From JAAZBV01 sp964499695 (lineage in GTDB: Bacteria > Desulfobacterota > DSM-4660 > Desulfatiglandales > HGW-15): 64,000 nt of DNA. The notes under the pieces were generated by a model. It was not told where the DNA came from and made no database searches. It saw only the letters and a program-made list of their open reading frames with translations. How positions within the stretch are numbered: the stretch's first letter is position 1; each line of letters begins with the position of its first letter. The stretch spans positions 12,923-76,922 of the forward strand of contig CAZCMD010000003.1 of assembly GCA_964499695.1 (NCBI GenBank). The letters run 5' to 3'. Positions 40,311 to 49,013 of this stretch are shown here, in pieces. The translations under genes were made by a program, and so were the position numbers.

Positions 40311-42911
40311 ATGAATAAATATAAATTAAAACTGGTTGCTGTTTTCACACTGTCCTTTATTATTTTGCTATCATATGGACCTGCCCAGGCAGTGGAATCT
40401 ATCGCAATTAAATACGGTTGCGCTATAAATCCCGAAGATCAGGTCCTGAAATCAATGGCCCTGGCAAAGAGTATAGCAAATCCTGATGACTCCCAATGGC
40501 GAACAAAAGGTGATCTTCACCGGAAATATCATTTTCCGGATGCAGATATGGATATGCCCTACCGTCTGTATGTCCCTGTTTCATGGGATGGCAATTCACA
40601 ACTACCGTTGGTTGTTTTTCTTCACGGAGCAGGATCGGATGAAAACCGGTATATAGATGCCAATGACAGGCAGCTTATAACCCTTGCAGAGAAGCATGGT
40701 TTCATTTTACTGTCTCCACTTGGGTACTCTCCTCTTGGCGCCTATGGTACCCCTCTGCGCCTTCCCGCCGTATTTGGGAAACCGGAAATCGCCGCAAAAC
40801 AGAGAGCTTCCGTAACACCCGAACAGGAAAAAACTCTTCAACTGAGCGAGAAGGATGTTATCAACACAATCGAGATAGTGCTCAACGAGTACCCTGTAGA
40901 TCGTTCATCCATCTTCCTTGCCGGGCATTCAATGGGAAGCGGGGGAACCTGGTACCTCGGTGCAAAATATGCCCGATACTTTGCTGCAATTGCTCCGCTC
41001 TCGGGACCTTTTGTGGACGAAGCACACTATCCCTGGGACAATATAAAGCAGATGCCTGTCTTCATGACAGAAGGGACAGGGGCCACACCGTCTCTCGTTG
41101 GAAGCAAGGCCATGCTGGCATGGATGAAAGAACGCGGATTTAAAATAGAGTATAAGGAGGTGGATGCTGATCACGGAGGCATGATACCCCTTGTACTGCC
41201 GGATATATTCAATTTTTTTGACCGCATCAGGAAGTCAATTGAAACCATAAAGATAACCGGGACGGATTGTACTGTCGAAAAGCTTGGGGCATCAATACCC
41301 GCTACAGCCATTGGTGAACCTGTCTCCGGAGTGACTCTTAAACCGCCTGTATGGACAAATGCCAATGGACCGAATCCGGGCTACTGCAGCGTAGAAGGCT
41401 CCATTTCCCCTGTTTCAAAGGAACCAAATGCCAGGCCCATCAATTTTCGTGTTGCACTCCCCTCTTCATGGAGTCGACGTTCTTCACAGATGGGAGGGGC
41501 AGGCATGAACGGATTCATCCCGAACCTTACAGGTGGTACGGATATGTCCTCCAAGACATCCCTTATCGGCCTTGGGTTTGCCACCTATGGCAGTGATTCC
41601 GGCCATTCGATGGGACCAATGATGGGATTTTCCAAGAGACCGGTACAAAAAAGTCCTGGCCAGGATAATAATAATGACTGGACATTGAATGAAGAGGCAA
41701 TAAAAAACCTTGGCTATATGCAGATGAAAAAGACACATGATGCAGCCATGGTGCTGATGGAAAGGGCCTACGGTGAAAGGCCTAGATACAATTATTATTT
41801 TGGTGGGTCCCAGGGAGGAAGAGAGGCCCTTACCGTAGCGCAGAGATACCCTGATGACTATAACGGGATTTCTGCAAATGTCCCCATTGTTAATTTTTCG
41901 ACCCTGATGCTGGCTCCGGAACTGATCAGAATAAAGGAGAAGCCCCTTGAGAACTGGGTAACTCCTGCCAGGATAAACGCAATTGCCGGTGAGTTCATAC
42001 GTCAGTGTGACAAACTGGACGGGCTTTCTGATGGAATCATCAACAACTACATGGCCTGCAGAGAAATATTTGATGTCAAACAGGGAGACCCTGGAAGAGA
42101 TCCATGGAAAACGAAACGATGCCCTGATGGTAAAGACCCCAATCCTTCGGACACAAGCGCCAGTGCATGTCTTACAGACGGCCAGATTGATACCCTTAAC
42201 TTTGTCTACAGCAGATATCAGTATGCAATCCCCCTTGCAAATAACGTAAAGACATTCGGTATGTGGCTGCCAAACACCGATCCATCCGGCAGCGGTTTGA
42301 TAGAGCCCCGAAGGTATAAGGGCCAGGAGGGCGCTGATGAAGGCACGCCTGTACACAGCCAGCTGGGGGTACTGGGAGTCACCGGGTTCCTTATGCAGGA
42401 TTTAAAGGCCAACCCTCTTGACTATGTTGAAGGCGGCGAGTTGAACGAAAGGAGAAAGCAACTCTCAGCTATTCTGGACTCTACCAATCCGGACCTGAGT
42501 GGCTTTAATACCCGCGGAGGAAAGATGATAGTAGCCATTGGCACTAATGATACACTTGCTTCTCCCGGTGCGCAGCTTGATTACTATCAGTCAGTCATAG
42601 ATAAAATGGGCAAAAATACCGTAGATGTATTTGCCCGCTTTTTTGTAATACCCCAGGCAAACCATGGCCTGATGGGGACAAACTATGCTGTGAACGGTGA
42701 TGGGAAGTCCATCCCATCAGAACCTTTACCAACCGGTTTCAGTCGGTTCAACCTGCTTATTGACTGGGTTGAAAAAGGCATAGCTCCTCCGATGTCGGTT
42801 ACATTAACGGGTGGAAACAAAAGTCGGCCTATGTGTTCATATCCGGCATACCCGAAATATAAGGGTGGCCCGACTGAGAAGGCAGAATCCTATGAATGTG
42901 CAATGCCGTAA
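40311..42911 (+). CDS. Exported double esterase: alpha/beta hydrolase fused to tannase/feruloyl esterase
   Basis: 866 residues. A signal peptide (about 1-27, ending PAQA) is followed by a PHB-depolymerase/LpqC-like alpha/beta hydrolase domain with FLHGAGSDEN and nucleophile Ser207 in GHSMG. The second domain, from about 350 on, is of the tannase/feruloyl esterase family (PF07519). It has Ser500 in FGGSQGGREAL, the CDKLDGLSDGII calcium-type segment, and a late PQANHGLMG histidine region. It should hydrolyse gallate, ferulate or similar phenolic esters in the periplasm or outside. One polypeptide with two different esterase domains is unusual and may cut two linkages. The ATG at 40311 has GGAG ten bases upstream. 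Confidence 0.85.
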   Translation: MNKYKLKLVAVFTLSFIILLSYGPAQAVESIAIKYGCAINPEDQVLKSMALAKSIANPDDSQWRTKGDLHRKYHFPDADMDMPYRLYVPVSWDGNSQLPLVVFLHGAGSDENRYIDANDRQLITLAEKHGFILLSPLGYSPLGAYGTPLRLPAVFGKPEIAAKQRASVTPEQEKTLQLSEKDVINTIEIVLNEYPVDRSSIFLAGHSMGSGGTWYLGAKYARYFAAIAPLSGPFVDEAHYPWDNIKQMPVFMTEGTGATPSLVGSKAMLAWMKERGFKIEYKEVDADHGGMIPLVLPDIFNFFDRIRKSIETIKITGTDCTVEKLGASIPATAIGEPVSGVTLKPPVWTNANGPNPGYCSVEGSISPVSKEPNARPINFRVALPSSWSRRSSQMGGAGMNGFIPNLTGGTDMSSKTSLIGLGFATYGSDSGHSMGPMMGFSKRPVQKSPGQDNNNDWTLNEEAIKNLGYMQMKKTHDAAMVLMERAYGERPRYNYYFGGSQGGREALTVAQRYPDDYNGISANVPIVNFSTLMLAPELIRIKEKPLENWVTPARINAIAGEFIRQCDKLDGLSDGIINNYMACREIFDVKQGDPGRDPWKTKRCPDGKDPNPSDTSASACLTDGQIDTLNFVYSRYQYAIPLANNVKTFGMWLPNTDPSGSGLIEPRRYKGQEGADEGTPVHSQLGVLGVTGFLMQDLKANPLDYVEGGELNERRKQLSAILDSTNPDLSGFNTRGGKMIVAIGTNDTLASPGAQLDYYQSVIDKMGKNTVDVFARFFVIPQANHGLMGTNYAVNGDGKSIPSEPLPTGFSRFNLLIDWVEKGIAPPMSVTLTGGNKSRPMCSYPAYPKYKGGPTEKAESYECAMP

Positions 42912-42950
42912 CGCGTGAGGACATTTAATATATTAGAGGGTAAAGGGCAA

Positions 42951-45545
42951 ATGAGAATAATATTGTTTTTTATCATATGTTTATTGATTTCAGTAAACTC
43001 AATCGGGCAGACATTGCCCTATAGGAATCCTGATTTAAGCTCTGAAGAGCGGGCAAAAGACCTGATTTCAAGATTAACCCTTGAAGAAAAGGCCACCCTG
43101 ATGTGCGACGTATCGGATGCCATCCCCCGTCTCAATATAAAAAAATTCAACTGGTGGAGTGAGGCACTGCATGGCCTTGCAAATAATGGTAATGTAACAG
43201 TTTTTCCTGAGCCAATCGGCATGGCAGCTTCCTTTGACCATGAACTCGTTTATCGAATTTTCAACGCAGTGTCTGATGAAACCCGTGCCAAATATAATGA
43301 GTCTCAGCAACAAGGGCTTGAAAACCGACGTTTTTTAAGTCTCTCCGTATGGACGCCTAATGTTAATATCTTTCGCGATCCCCGCTGGGGCCGTGGACAG
43401 GAGACCTATGGAGAAGACCCTTACCTTACCTCCCGCATGGGTATTTCGGTAGTAAAAGGCCTTCAAGGGCCTGCCGATGCAAAATACCGCAAACTGCTGG
43501 CCTGCGCTAAACACTACGCAGTGCATTCAGGACCAGAATGGAGCCGCCACTCCCTTAACCTTAACAATGTTGATCCGCGAGACCTTTATGAAACGTATCT
43601 GCCTGCATTCAAGGCCCTGGTTCAGGAGGCCGGTGTCCGCCAGGTGATGTGCGCCTATCAGCGTCTGGATGATGAACCCTGCTGTGGCAACGAACGCCTG
43701 CTCCAAAATATTCTGCGTGACGACTGGGGCTTTAAATATGTTGTTGTTTCCGATTGCGGGGCTATCGACGATTTTTACAGGAGTCATAAGGTTTCATCCG
43801 ACGGGGTTCATGCATCTGCAAAAGGGGTTCTGGCTGGAACAGATGTGGAGTGCCAGTGGATGAGTCACAACTTTAAAAAACTGCCAGAAGCTGTTAGTAA
43901 GGGGCTCATAACCGAGAAAGAGATTGATACACGGTTGATGCATGTACTGACCGGACGTTTTGACCTAGGGGAGATGGATGACGATAAACTTGTGCCCTGG
44001 ACAAAAATTCCCATATCTATCGTGAATAATGAAGAACACAGAAAACTTGCCCTTGATATGGCCCGTGAATCAATGACACTTCTTCAGAATAAAAACAGTA
44101 TTCTTCCCTTAAAAAAGTCCATCAAAAGGCTTGCAGTTATCGGGCCTAACGCCAATGAGAAACCAGTGCTGTGGGGAAATTATAATGGAACGCCGGTAAG
44201 GACGATCACAATCCTTGACGGTATTAAATCAAAGCTTTCATCCAGTAAAATTCTTTATGACAAAGGCTGCGATCTGGTAGAAGACAAGGTTACACAAAGC
44301 TATTTCAATCAATGCTCATTTGATGGCAAACAGGGTTTCAGGGCCACCTACTGGAATAATCCGGATCTTAAAGGGGATATTGTTGCAGCAACGCAGATAG
44401 AGAATCCCATTAAGCTAACCACTGCCGGACAGCATGAATTTGCTTCAGGGGTCAAGCTCGAAGGTTTTTCAGCCAGATATGAAACAATCTTCACCCCGTC
44501 AGTAAACGAGGAGATTGTATTCAAATGCGGGGCAACAGGTGCATTTGAACTGCTTGTTAATGGCGAATCTCTCACAAAATACAGCAACTGGCGAACACTT
44601 CCTGCAAGGATTCCCTTCAAGGTCGAAAAAGGCAAAGAATATAAAATTGAAATCCGCTACGCACAGCAGAATGACTGGCAGGCAAACATCGAATTCGATT
44701 TTGGTAAAGAGGTCGATATGGACTATACCGCTCTTATCAAAAAGCTTGAGGGGATTGAGCTTGTAATTTTTGCGGGTGGTCTTTCAGGTAATCTTGAAGG
44801 CGAGGAAATGCCTGTTTCATATCCGGGTTTCAAGGGGGGAGACCGCACAAATATCGATCTTCCCATGGTGCAGCGTAATTGTCTTAAGGCATTAAAAGCG
44901 GCAGGTAAAAAGGTTATTTTTGTTAACTGTTCCGGTTCAGCCATTGCCCTGACCCCTGAAACAGAAACCAGTGATGCCATTCTTCAGGCATGGTATGCAG
45001 GAGAATCGGGCGGACAGGCCATTGCAGATGTCATCTTTGGCGATTACAACCCATCAGGAAAACTTCCGATTACATTTTACAGAAATTCAAATCAGCTTAA
45101 GGATTTTGAAGATTATTCCATGAAGGGAAGGACATACCGCTATATGAATGATGCACTGTTCCCCTTTGGCTACGGATTAAGCTATACCAAGTTTGAAATC
45201 GGCCAGACCAGTTTAAGTAAATCAGTAATCAGGGCAGACGAGACCACAGGGTTGACAGTGCCTGTTAAAAACACGGGAAAACGTGATGGCACTGAGGTAG
45301 TTCAGGTTTACGTTAGAAAATCAGGGGATATTGAAGGGGCGCTTAAAACCCTGCGCGGCTTTAAACGTATAGATATCAAATCCGGGAAGACCATGAGGGT
45401 TGAATTTGACCTTCCACCCTCTTCATTTGAATTTTATGATCGGGAGCAGAGGAAGATGGCTGTGACGCCCGGAGAATATGAAGTGTACTATGGAAACAGT
45501 TCCGCCCCTGATGATTTGAAACTGGTAAAAATAACAGTTCAGTAG
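42951..45545 (+). CDS. Exported GH3 beta-glycosidase with PA14 domain
   Basis: 864 residues: signal peptide (about 1-20, ending SIGQ), GH3 N-terminal barrel with KHYAVHSGPE and the nucleophile Asp268 in VVSDCGAID, the second alpha-beta sandwich domain interrupted by a PA14-like insert (about 455-600, FRATYWNNPDLKG...FELLVNGESL), and a C-terminal fibronectin-like domain (RTYRYMNDALFPFGYGLSYT onward). It resembles Bacteroidota beta-xylosidase/beta-glucosidase sequences, including the Q-ended signal, which hints at lateral transfer. Expected role: removing glucosyl or xylosyl units from plant glycosides, including flavonoid glycosides. AAAGGG precedes the ATG and the esterase fusion gene ends 39 bases before. 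Confidence 0.88.
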   Translation: MRIILFFIICLLISVNSIGQTLPYRNPDLSSEERAKDLISRLTLEEKATLMCDVSDAIPRLNIKKFNWWSEALHGLANNGNVTVFPEPIGMAASFDHELVYRIFNAVSDETRAKYNESQQQGLENRRFLSLSVWTPNVNIFRDPRWGRGQETYGEDPYLTSRMGISVVKGLQGPADAKYRKLLACAKHYAVHSGPEWSRHSLNLNNVDPRDLYETYLPAFKALVQEAGVRQVMCAYQRLDDEPCCGNERLLQNILRDDWGFKYVVVSDCGAIDDFYRSHKVSSDGVHASAKGVLAGTDVECQWMSHNFKKLPEAVSKGLITEKEIDTRLMHVLTGRFDLGEMDDDKLVPWTKIPISIVNNEEHRKLALDMARESMTLLQNKNSILPLKKSIKRLAVIGPNANEKPVLWGNYNGTPVRTITILDGIKSKLSSSKILYDKGCDLVEDKVTQSYFNQCSFDGKQGFRATYWNNPDLKGDIVAATQIENPIKLTTAGQHEFASGVKLEGFSARYETIFTPSVNEEIVFKCGATGAFELLVNGESLTKYSNWRTLPARIPFKVEKGKEYKIEIRYAQQNDWQANIEFDFGKEVDMDYTALIKKLEGIELVIFAGGLSGNLEGEEMPVSYPGFKGGDRTNIDLPMVQRNCLKALKAAGKKVIFVNCSGSAIALTPETETSDAILQAWYAGESGGQAIADVIFGDYNPSGKLPITFYRNSNQLKDFEDYSMKGRTYRYMNDALFPFGYGLSYTKFEIGQTSLSKSVIRADETTGLTVPVKNTGKRDGTEVVQVYVRKSGDIEGALKTLRGFKRIDIKSGKTMRVEFDLPPSSFEFYDREQRKMAVTPGEYEVYYGNSSAPDDLKLVKITVQ

Positions 45546-45597
45546 GGGGAGGTAAGTTTATTAGTCAATTATTAAATACCATACTTAAGGGGTGACT

Positions 45598-47088
45598 ATG
45601 CAAAAAATTGTCATGGCATTGGATCAGGGGACATCCAGTTCCAGAACAATACTCTTTGATGAAAATGCCGAGATCATTGCTTCAGCCAGTCGCAAGGTCG
45701 CTACCCATTTTCCAAAATCCGGTTGGGTGGAGCAAAACCCTGAGGAGATCTGGAATTCTCAAAAAGCAACTATTATTGAAGCGCTATTTGTGGCTAAATT
45801 AAAAATAAAGGATATTTCAGCCATCGGGATCACCAATCAAAGGGAAACAGTGATAGCATGGAACAGCGAAACCGGGGAGTCGATTGGCAGTGCTATTGGA
45901 TGGCAATGCCGAAGAACAGCGGATTATTGCAGACAACTGGTATCTGAAGGATATGACCAGACAATTCATAATAAAACAGGTTTGGTAACGGACCCCTATT
46001 TTTCAGGGACCAAAATGCGCTGGATTCTGAAAAACCGCCCTGATGCGAGACGATTAGCTAAACAGGGGAAACTAAGATTTGGTACTGTGGACACCTGGCT
46101 TATCTGGAAACTGTCAGGGGGACAATACCATGTAACCGATGTTTCAAATGCCTCAAGAACAATGGTGTACAATATTTTTAGTTGCCAATGGGATGATGAG
46201 TTACTGGAAAAACTGGAAATTCCAAAAACAACACTACCTGCGGTAAAAGGCAGTAGTGAAGTCATTGCCTTTACCGATGCTGGGGATTGGGGATCAGCAG
46301 TTCCCATTGCCGGTGTTGCGGGAGATCAACAGGCTGCGCTGTTCGGACACACCTGTTTTGATGAGGGAATGGCGAAAAATACATATGGTACTGGCTGTTT
46401 CCTCCTGTTAAACACCGGAAACAGGGCTGTTTTGTCGGACAACGGACTCCTCACCACGATTGCCTGGAAAATTGACAACAAAGTAACCTATGCCCTTGAG
46501 GGGTCGATATTTATCGGAGGAGCTCTTATTCAGTGGTTGCGTGATAAACTGGAGCTTTTTAAAGAGGCTAAGGATACTGAGGCCATGGCACTTTCTATTG
46601 ACAGCACCGATGGTCTTTATGTGGTTCCTGCCTTTGTGGGGCTGGGTGCCCCTAACTGGGACCCATACGCTCGTGGACTTATGATCGGGATCACTGGTAA
46701 CACCTCTAAAAACCATGTGGTTCGTGCCTCTCTTGAAGCTATCGCCTACCAGTCTTACGATCTGATAACAATGTTTGAGCAGGACGCGGGAATATCACTT
46801 AAAGTCCTTCGGGTCGATGGTAGTGCGGCAGCCAATAATTTTCTCTGCCAATTCCAATCGGATATCCTGGGCATAGAAATCATCCGGCCAAGAATATTAG
46901 AGACCACAGCAATGGGTGCGGCATTTCTGGCCGGGTTGGCCACTGGGGTCTGGAAAGATCAGAATCATATTAAACAACTTGAACAAGAATATAAACGATT
47001 TGTGTCACATAAAAATCAGGCTGAAATAACCCTATTGATATCCGGGTGGAGGAAAGCACTGGAACGCTCAAAAAATTGGATTGATTAA
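45598..47088 (+). CDS. glpK: Glycerol kinase
   Basis: 496 residues of the FGGY kinase family. It has the nucleotide motif DQGTSSSRTILFD (about 9-21), the glycerol-site stretch GWVEQNPEEIW, GITNQRET, GVAGDQQAALFG and GLGAPNWDPYARG, all close to GlpK. It phosphorylates glycerol with ATP in the cytoplasm. AAGGGG lies before the ATG at 45598; a GTG six bases earlier is less likely. Its place between a glycosidase and a monoacylglycerol-lipase-like hydrolase suggests acylglycerols or glyceryl glycosides are also processed by this operon. No glycerol facilitator or glycerol-3-phosphate dehydrogenase is adjacent. Confidence 0.88.
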   Translation: MQKIVMALDQGTSSSRTILFDENAEIIASASRKVATHFPKSGWVEQNPEEIWNSQKATIIEALFVAKLKIKDISAIGITNQRETVIAWNSETGESIGSAIGWQCRRTADYCRQLVSEGYDQTIHNKTGLVTDPYFSGTKMRWILKNRPDARRLAKQGKLRFGTVDTWLIWKLSGGQYHVTDVSNASRTMVYNIFSCQWDDELLEKLEIPKTTLPAVKGSSEVIAFTDAGDWGSAVPIAGVAGDQQAALFGHTCFDEGMAKNTYGTGCFLLLNTGNRAVLSDNGLLTTIAWKIDNKVTYALEGSIFIGGALIQWLRDKLELFKEAKDTEAMALSIDSTDGLYVVPAFVGLGAPNWDPYARGLMIGITGNTSKNHVVRASLEAIAYQSYDLITMFEQDAGISLKVLRVDGSAAANNFLCQFQSDILGIEIIRPRILETTAMGAAFLAGLATGVWKDQNHIKQLEQEYKRFVSHKNQAEITLLISGWRKALERSKNWID

Positions 47089-47090
47089 TT

Positions 47091-47219
47091 ATGGAATTGG
47101 GGGCAATGAACATCTCAGTACTATTCCTGACCACATATGCTGTTCTGATCATTGGAGGCTGGGTCAATAAGGATGGAATTTATTTTCAACTTAAACATTG
47201 CAAAGGAGTAAGAATGTGA
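47091..47219 (+). CDS. Small putative membrane peptide coupled to the lipase gene
   Basis: A 42-codon frame beginning MELGAMNISVLFLTTYAVLI, with one hydrophobic segment (about 7-23) and a basic tail. Its stop TGA overlaps the GTG start of the next gene (GTGA), and it begins 2 bases after the glycerol kinase stop, both features of real coupled genes. A second ATG at 47106 follows GGGGG. It resembles only the first helix of transporters such as SSS symporters, so it may be a remnant or a leader peptide. Function unknown. Confidence 0.35.
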   Translation: MELGAMNISVLFLTTYAVLIIGGWVNKDGIYFQLKHCKGVRM

Positions 47220-48007
47220 TACATGCAAATGGTTTATTTAAGGGATTGGAAAATTATAATATCTATTTCCAGAAATGGTCGCCTGAAGGAAAGCCAAGAG
47301 CCGTAATATTAATAGCACACGGTTATGCTGAACACAGCGGGCGTTACATGAATGTGGTAAACCACTTCATACCATCAGGTTATCTGGTTTACGCTCTGGA
47401 TCATCGCGGTCATGGCAAATCAGAGGGCAGCCTCAATGAGATCAAGGATTTTTCAGTATTTGTTGCTGATCTCAGAACATTTTTTACTATCATCAGGAAA
47501 GAATTTCCTGTTGAAAACATTTTCCTGATAGGTCACAGCATGGGGTCACTCATCAGCCTTTTATACTCACTTGATTACCAGCAAGAACTGGCGGGATTGG
47601 TGATCTCAGGGGGCGGTCTCCCAAAGCAGGGTGATCCGCCGTTACCCAGGCGACCGGCTAATCAACCCTTGGATTCTTCATTCCTCAGTCGTGATCCGGA
47701 GGTAATCAAAGCCTATGAAAACGATCCACTGGTTTATAGGGGTCCCATACCGCAATCGATTGAATCCGGTATGGTAAAAGGACTAAATCAGCTTTCCATG
47801 GGAGTGAATAAAATAAAACTGCCTGTAATCATAATGGCTGGAGATGGCTGTACGGATGGCGCCAGAAGTAAAAACCTGTATGACAGCATCGGTTCAAAAG
47901 ATAAGACGCTTAAACGTTATCCGGGTTTAATGCACGAGATATTCAATGAACCTGAATACCCTCATGTAATGGCTGATATGGAAGTATGGATGGAAGAACA
48001 TATATAA
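47216..48007 (+). CDS. Monoacylglycerol lipase-like alpha/beta hydrolase
   Basis: 263 residues of the Hydrolase_4/serine aminopeptidase-like lipase group. It has the oxyanion-side ILIAHGYAEHSGRY, YALDHRGHGKSEG, nucleophile Ser108 in GHSMGS, an acid in MAGDGCTDG, and a His in YPGLMHEIFNEPE. The GTG at 47216 is taken as the start because AAGGAG ends 7 bases before it; no in-frame ATG is near. No signal peptide is seen, so it is cytoplasmic. It likely hydrolyses monoacylglycerols or short acyl esters; the adjacent glycerol kinase would use the glycerol released. Confidence 0.82.
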   Translation: MIHANGLFKGLENYNIYFQKWSPEGKPRAVILIAHGYAEHSGRYMNVVNHFIPSGYLVYALDHRGHGKSEGSLNEIKDFSVFVADLRTFFTIIRKEFPVENIFLIGHSMGSLISLLYSLDYQQELAGLVISGGGLPKQGDPPLPRRPANQPLDSSFLSRDPEVIKAYENDPLVYRGPIPQSIESGMVKGLNQLSMGVNKIKLPVIIMAGDGCTDGARSKNLYDSIGSKDKTLKRYPGLMHEIFNEPEYPHVMADMEVWMEEHI

Positions 48008-48024
48008 TATGGAATAGGAAATAA

Positions 48025-48960
48025 ATGAGAACAATAAAAATAATTTACAGATCTTCAAGCAGGGCAGCTATTACATTTTTTCTGATAGTGTTTTTGCTAA
48101 TGGCTATTGATTCTTCAACTTATTCACAGGAAACAATCCGGCTCTGGGAAGGAAAGGCACCTGGATCAGAGAAGTGGACCCACCAGGAAAAAACCTCAAC
48201 ATTTCGCGGTGGAGGAACAATAGTACAGGATGTTGTTGATCCGACAATAACAGCGTACCTCCCTGATCCATCCACTGCCAATGGCGCAGCAGTCATTGTC
48301 TGCCCCGGAGGGGCATTCCGTATGCTGAGCCTGGATGGAGAGGGTAAAAATGTTGCCGAATGTCTGACCAGCAAGGGTTTTGCCGCTTTTGTACTTAAAT
48401 ATCGATTGTACAAAGATGATGTATCAAAAGGTATGATGGCACCAAAAATACCTTCTGAAATCAAGTTGTCTTTAAAAAACGCCAATGCGAACCCTGCACC
48501 GGACAATCAGGAGCTCAACAATGTAATCCGCCTCGCAACAGAGGACGGGCAGCAGGCCATTCGTCTTGTCCGCAAAAACGCAAATAAATGGAATATTAAT
48601 CCGGAAAAGGTAGGCATTATGGGTTTTTCCGCGGGAGGGGGTGTAGCAGTGGGGACTGCCCTTCTGGATGACCCGGAAGGTTATCCCAATTTTATTGTCA
48701 GCCTGTATGGCCCTTCCATGGTTGACGTTCGTGTCCCGGCCAATGCACCACCGCTTTTTATTGCTGTTGCAGCCAATCATAAGCCTGTATCTATGGGATG
48801 TGTTGCGCTCTATAATGTATGGAACGAGGCGGGTAAATCAGCAGAACTTCATGTTTTTTCAAAGGGTACAGGACCATTCAGTATCAAGAAACAGGGATTA
48901 CCAAGTGATGCCTGGCCTGAGCTTTTCATGGTCTGGATAAAAGGAGAAGGACTGATTTAA
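48025..48960 (+). CDS. Exported alpha/beta-hydrolase (esterase-like), catalytic triad apparently incomplete
   Basis: 311 residues: signal peptide (about 1-36, ending TYSQ) and a BD-FAE/acetylxylan-esterase-like fold with RLWEGKAPGSE, VIVCPGGAFRML and Ser202 in MGFSAGGGVA. At the usual acid position (AADD in relatives) it reads AANHKP, and where relatives have G-x-HGF with the catalytic His it reads GTGPFS. By motif comparison the Asp and His appear lost. It may be an inactive binding protein or use other residues. AGGAAA precedes the ATG; the lipase gene ends 17 bases upstream. Confidence 0.75.
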   Translation: MRTIKIIYRSSSRAAITFFLIVFLLMAIDSSTYSQETIRLWEGKAPGSEKWTHQEKTSTFRGGGTIVQDVVDPTITAYLPDPSTANGAAVIVCPGGAFRMLSLDGEGKNVAECLTSKGFAAFVLKYRLYKDDVSKGMMAPKIPSEIKLSLKNANANPAPDNQELNNVIRLATEDGQQAIRLVRKNANKWNINPEKVGIMGFSAGGGVAVGTALLDDPEGYPNFIVSLYGPSMVDVRVPANAPPLFIAVAANHKPVSMGCVALYNVWNEAGKSAELHVFSKGTGPFSIKKQGLPSDAWPELFMVWIKGEGLI

Positions 48961-49013
48961 CATAGCGTTAATCAATCCCGACTAAAACTTTAAAGGAATA
49001 CACAGGTTAAAAA

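Noticed and set aside
41484..42356. 290-codon minus-strand frame opposite the tannase fusion
   Set aside because: Antisense shadow; the plus-strand protein has complete domain motifs over the same bases.
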